A program made the translations under genes and the position numbers. A stretch of 18,400 bases of DNA from Planctomycetota bacterium (GTDB lineage Bacteria; Planctomycetota; Planctomycetia; Pirellulales; Pirellulaceae): NCBI GenBank assembly GCA_026692885.1, contig JAPLNJ010000831.1:1-18400 (forward strand), read 5' to 3'. A model generated the notes under the pieces. It ran no database searches. It was not told where the DNA came from and saw only the letters and a list, made by a program, of their open reading frames with translations. This document shows, piece by piece, positions 16,067-18,400 of this stretch (the stretch's first letter is position 1; each line of letters starts with the position of its first letter).

Positions 16067-17386
16067 TCACGAGAAATGCCGAACAATGATGGCGCTGGCC
16101 TGTCCCTGCGGAGTCACGTTCACGTTCAGAAAGCTGTTCCCGGCAGGCACGTCGCGCGACCGCACCGCCGCCACGGGGCAAGCCGGATCGGGCGTTTCGT
16201 AGTTGAGAATCGGAAACAGCACCCCGGATCGCAGCGACAGGACACTGGCGATCAATTCGGCCACGCCGGCGCCCGCACCGAGATTCCCCTGATAACTCTT
16301 GAGTGCCGTCACGGGCACCGGCCGTGCACGGCCGCCGAAAATAGCTTGAATGGCAGACGCTTCCGCTTGATCGCCCTGGCGCGTGGACAGGCCATGCGCG
16401 TGCACATGCCCAATTTCATCCGGGGATAGCTGGGCCTTGTGCAGCGTCTGACGCATCACATTCTGCAACGCCTGACTGATGTTCGCCGTCCCTTGGCGGT
16501 CCAGAACAGCCGACGAGCCGAAGCCGACAATCTCGCCCCAAATCGTGGCCCCTCGCCGTAACGCCTGCTCCAGTTCTTCGACGACGATCGCAGCTGCGCC
16601 CTCGCCAAGCACCATGCCGTGCCGATGTAAATCGAACGGCCGGCTCAGCTGTTCGGGCGACTCCGGACCAAACGCCAACTCCTCCTGCAACGCCACATGA
16701 ACGGTACGCAAAGGATGCAGCCGGGTCCCGGTGGCCCCGGCCAGAATCGTATCCGCTTGACCGCGAACGATCGTGCAATAGGCTTCGGACACGGCCAGAT
16801 TCCCCGTGGCTTCCCGCAAGGTGATCGAGTTGCTGGGACCACGCAGATCGTTGTAAATCGCGATGTGGCTGGCCGGCATGTTCGGCAGATACTTCAGGAG
16901 CCACAAGGGGGTCACTTTAGGCAGGCCGTCTTGGGCCCAGCGGTCGAACTCAAAATGCTTGTCTGCGTCCAGACAACTCCGCACGCCGTCGGTGAATTCA
17001 TGCGGGTCGGTCAGGATGTAGTCCGAGCCGAACACGACTCCCGTCCGGTCGGAATCGTAGGTCCCGGGTTTCAGTCCGGCATCTTGGAACGCCCGTTGGG
17101 CCGCGGCTACCCCCATCTGGATCTCGCGGCACATCACCTTCAGGCCTTTGCGGATGTTCTTCTTCTGATCGGGTTCCAAGACGCCGAAATCGTCGACCTT
17201 CCCGTGGAACTCGCGTGCCTCGGCACCGTGCGAGATGGGCAAGTGGTCGGTCGGCAGGCATTGCAGAGGTCCGACGCCGCTCCGCCCGGCCGACAGCGCG
17301 TCCCAGAGCAACTCCTTGGTATTTCCCAAGGGGCTGATCAATCCCATTCCGGTAATGACAACACGTCGTGCAGGCGAGGATGACAT
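16067..17386 (-). CDS. Ketosynthase-fold (FabF-like) protein lacking the catalytic cysteine
   Basis: A 439-residue protein of the beta-ketoacyl-ACP synthase II (thiolase) fold. It begins RRVVITGMGLISPLGN, has RPFDLHRHGMVLGEGAAAIV (249-268), HAHGLSTRQGDQAEASAI (329-346) and ends NSFLNVNV. In FabF the nucleophile lies in a TACATG-type motif; here the aligned stretch is SITLREATGN, placing E192 at the cysteine position. The first histidine is kept (H331) and so is the lysine (K363, ALKSYQGN), but the second histidine, normally in GHLLGA, reads N368. A Cys-His-His triad thus becomes Glu-His-Asn, so condensation is not expected. It may decarboxylate, act like a chain-length-factor subunit, or do something else. 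ATG 17386 lies 57 bp after the DUF1080 stop, so the two may be co-transcribed. Confidence 0.88.
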   Translation of the reverse strand: MSSSPARRVVITGMGLISPLGNTKELLWDALSAGRSGVGPLQCLPTDHLPISHGAEAREFHGKVDDFGVLEPDQKKNIRKGLKVMCREIQMGVAAAQRAFQDAGLKPGTYDSDRTGVVFGSDYILTDPHEFTDGVRSCLDADKHFEFDRWAQDGLPKVTPLWLLKYLPNMPASHIAIYNDLRGPSNSITLREATGNLAVSEAYCTIVRGQADTILAGATGTRLHPLRTVHVALQEELAFGPESPEQLSRPFDLHRHGMVLGEGAAAIVVEELEQALRRGATIWGEIVGFGSSAVLDRQGTANISQALQNVMRQTLHKAQLSPDEIGHVHAHGLSTRQGDQAEASAIQAIFGGRARPVPVTALKSYQGNLGAGAGVAELIASVLSLRSGVLFPILNYETPDPACPVAAVRSRDVPAGNSFLNVNVTPQGQASAIIVRHFS

Positions 17387-17443
17387 AATCGCTTTGTGCG
17401 GCTTACTTCCAGTCAGGGAACCAAGAGTCGTTTGTACGCCCGT

Positions 17444-18160
17444 TCATTTCAGTTGCTTGATGCGGATGTCCTTGAACTGCACGACCATCGGCGGTCCGGC
17501 ATGCAGCTGCAACGCGATGATCCCCTCCATGCGGCGTTTGGCGACCTGGTTGTCCGTCACATCGACGGTGGTGAATCCGTTGAGCTGTTGGAGCAGTTGA
17601 TTGCCTTTGGCGGAGATCACCCACTCGTTCCATTCGCCTTTCTTGATCGAAGCCAACAGTTCCTTCTCGTCGCACGTCGGCCCTGCGTTTTCCGTTTTCC
17701 CGTCTTCCTTGACGATGGTCTTGACGCAGCGGCGGGCGAGGATTCCGCGGCCCCCTTCTTCGTACAGAATACCGGTATAACTGTGGCCCAGGTCCATGTC
17801 GGCCTGGTAGCCGTTGACGACCGAGTTGCCGCGGTCGACGCTGCGGTACTGCACGCCGGAGTTGCCGAACGCCTCGTCTCCGAACCGCCACTTGAGACGC
17901 AGTTCAAAATCCGCCGGCTGGCCGCCGCGCCAGATCAAAAAAGTATTACCTTTCGTCGGCTGCTCCTTGGTGGTCCGACCCGTGAGCAGGCCGTCCTGAA
18001 CCGACCAGAATTCCGTTTTGCCTTCCCAGCCTTGCAGAGTTTTGCCGTCGAAGATGCATTCGAACCCCGCCTCGGCGTCCGCCGCCAACAGCGCCGGTCC
18101 GTTGCCGAAGGCTACGATTGCCAACCCAGCCATCGCCCAGAGTCCCCAGTGCTTGCTCAT
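17444..18160 (-). CDS. Secreted DUF1080 (3-keto-disaccharide hydrolase-like) protein
   Basis: A 238-residue protein with an N-terminal signal peptide (hydrophobic core WAMAGLAIVAFGNGPALLA, cleavage near residue 26) and one DUF1080/3-keto-disaccharide hydrolase domain from ~33 to the end. Typical elements are FECIFDGKTLQGWEGK, FWSVQDGLLTGRT, FELRLKWRFGDEAFGNSGVQ, GYQADMDLGHSYTGILYEEG and a closing IALQLHAGPPMVVQFKDIRI. The family is a concanavalin-like beta-sandwich; characterised members cleave 3-keto-glycosides, and planctomycetes carry many paralogues. It should act in the periplasm or outside the cell on glycans or glycosides; the substrate is unknown. The ATG at 18160 has AAAGG 7 nt upstream. 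The next gene on the same strand is the ketosynthase-like protein, with no evident functional link. Confidence 0.92.
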   Translation of the reverse strand: MSKHWGLWAMAGLAIVAFGNGPALLAADAEAGFECIFDGKTLQGWEGKTEFWSVQDGLLTGRTTKEQPTKGNTFLIWRGGQPADFELRLKWRFGDEAFGNSGVQYRSVDRGNSVVNGYQADMDLGHSYTGILYEEGGRGILARRCVKTIVKEDGKTENAGPTCDEKELLASIKKGEWNEWVISAKGNQLLQQLNGFTTVDVTDNQVAKRRMEGIIALQLHAGPPMVVQFKDIRIKQLK

Positions 18161-18341
18161 GTTCAGCCTTTCTCTTGAAGTTGATTCAGTGACAAAAACT
18201 GCGCAGATTACCCCGTAGCATACCCTAAGAACTCACTGGGTCGAAAGGGGAGAGGCCAAAGAGAGGCCAAGTGCAGAAAGGCGGCCTTGATCGTAAGGTT
18301 GCGCACTGCTGTCCGTGCTGGCCACGGTCCGGGTGGCTGGC
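18161..18341. other. Upstream region of the DUF1080 gene
   Basis: No gene is seen. On the minus strand TATGCT (18222-18217) could be a -10 with a poor -35 (TTCGAC, 18245-18240) at 17 bp; this is a weak promoter guess. A direct repeat GAGAGGCCAA at 18250-18259 and 18261-18270 lies just upstream and could be a regulator site. Confidence 0.3.
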
Positions 18342-18399
18342 GGCTGAGCCTAAGCGAAGCCCCAGTCCACTGTTGCTGGGGCTTCGCCTAGGCTCAGCC
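18342..18399. repeat. Long hairpin-forming inverted repeat at the window edge
   Basis: Arms of 24 nt at 18342-18365 and 18376-18399 are inverted copies with a single mismatch, around a 10-nt loop (TCCACTGTTG). The arms contain GCGAAGCCCCAG and its complement. No T-run can be seen before the window ends. It may be a bidirectional transcript end for the gene beyond the edge, or a REP-like intergenic repeat. Confidence 0.75.
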
Positions 18400-18400
18400 A

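Noticed and set aside
15766..16089. Small plus-strand frame in the nusA upstream region
   Set aside because: It crosses both arms of the palindrome and shows no protein character; the sequence is better explained as a structured repeat.

Overview
The window looks like a chromosomal segment of a GC-rich member of the Planctomycetota, probably Pirellulales-like. Pointers are a secreted DUF1080 (3-keto-disaccharide hydrolase) protein, an IF-2 opening with [11 protein letters not shown], a YebC opening with SGHSHAANVKHKK, a large secreted-type TPR protein, and structured GC-rich intergenic repeats. The taxonomic call is inference from protein style. No RNA gene, CRISPR array or transposase gene was found.

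Layout. (1) 148-5854, minus strand: a tightly coupled three-gene operon (4-bp ATGA and GTGA overlaps). In transcription order it encodes a calcineurin-like metallophosphoesterase with a ~285-residue uncharacterised C-terminal region, a MoxR-type AAA+ ATPase, and a 910-residue protein joining a degenerate vWA-like domain to a C-terminal formylglycine-generating-enzyme (FGE/SUMF1) fold without the catalytic cysteine pair. This is the most interesting part: it resembles the MoxR/vWA-centred NTP-dependent conflict systems, with a metallophosphoesterase as the possible effector. (2) 5855-6326: non-coding, with a small hairpin and a sigma-70-like promoter for the next gene. (3) 6327-6995, plus strand: a four-TM membrane protein of unknown function, convergent with the next operon. 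(4) 6998-15592, minus strand: a translation/transcription operon nusA-infB-rbfA, continued by a degenerate endonuclease-III-like HhH protein, a long TPR protein and a yebC-family gene, read from a strong TTGACA-17-TATTCT promoter at 15720-15748. Several of its proteins carry short in-frame tandem duplications in disordered segments. (5) 15862-16022: an imperfect palindromic element with 25-bp perfect terminal inverted repeats. (6) 16067-18160, minus strand: a DUF1080 secreted protein followed by a ketosynthase-fold protein that has lost the nucleophilic cysteine and one catalytic histidine. (7) 18161-18400: upstream region ending in a long near-perfect hairpin.

How the genes fit together. Region 4 is housekeeping: NusA, IF-2 and RbfA act in transcription elongation, translation initiation and 30S maturation, and the downstream genes are co-directional with gaps of 2 to about 45 bp. 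Region 1 is accessory in character: translationally coupled, domain-shuffled and with no metabolic partner. A working model, not shown by the sequence, is that the MoxR ATPase remodels the vWA/FGE protein and that this gates the phosphoesterase.
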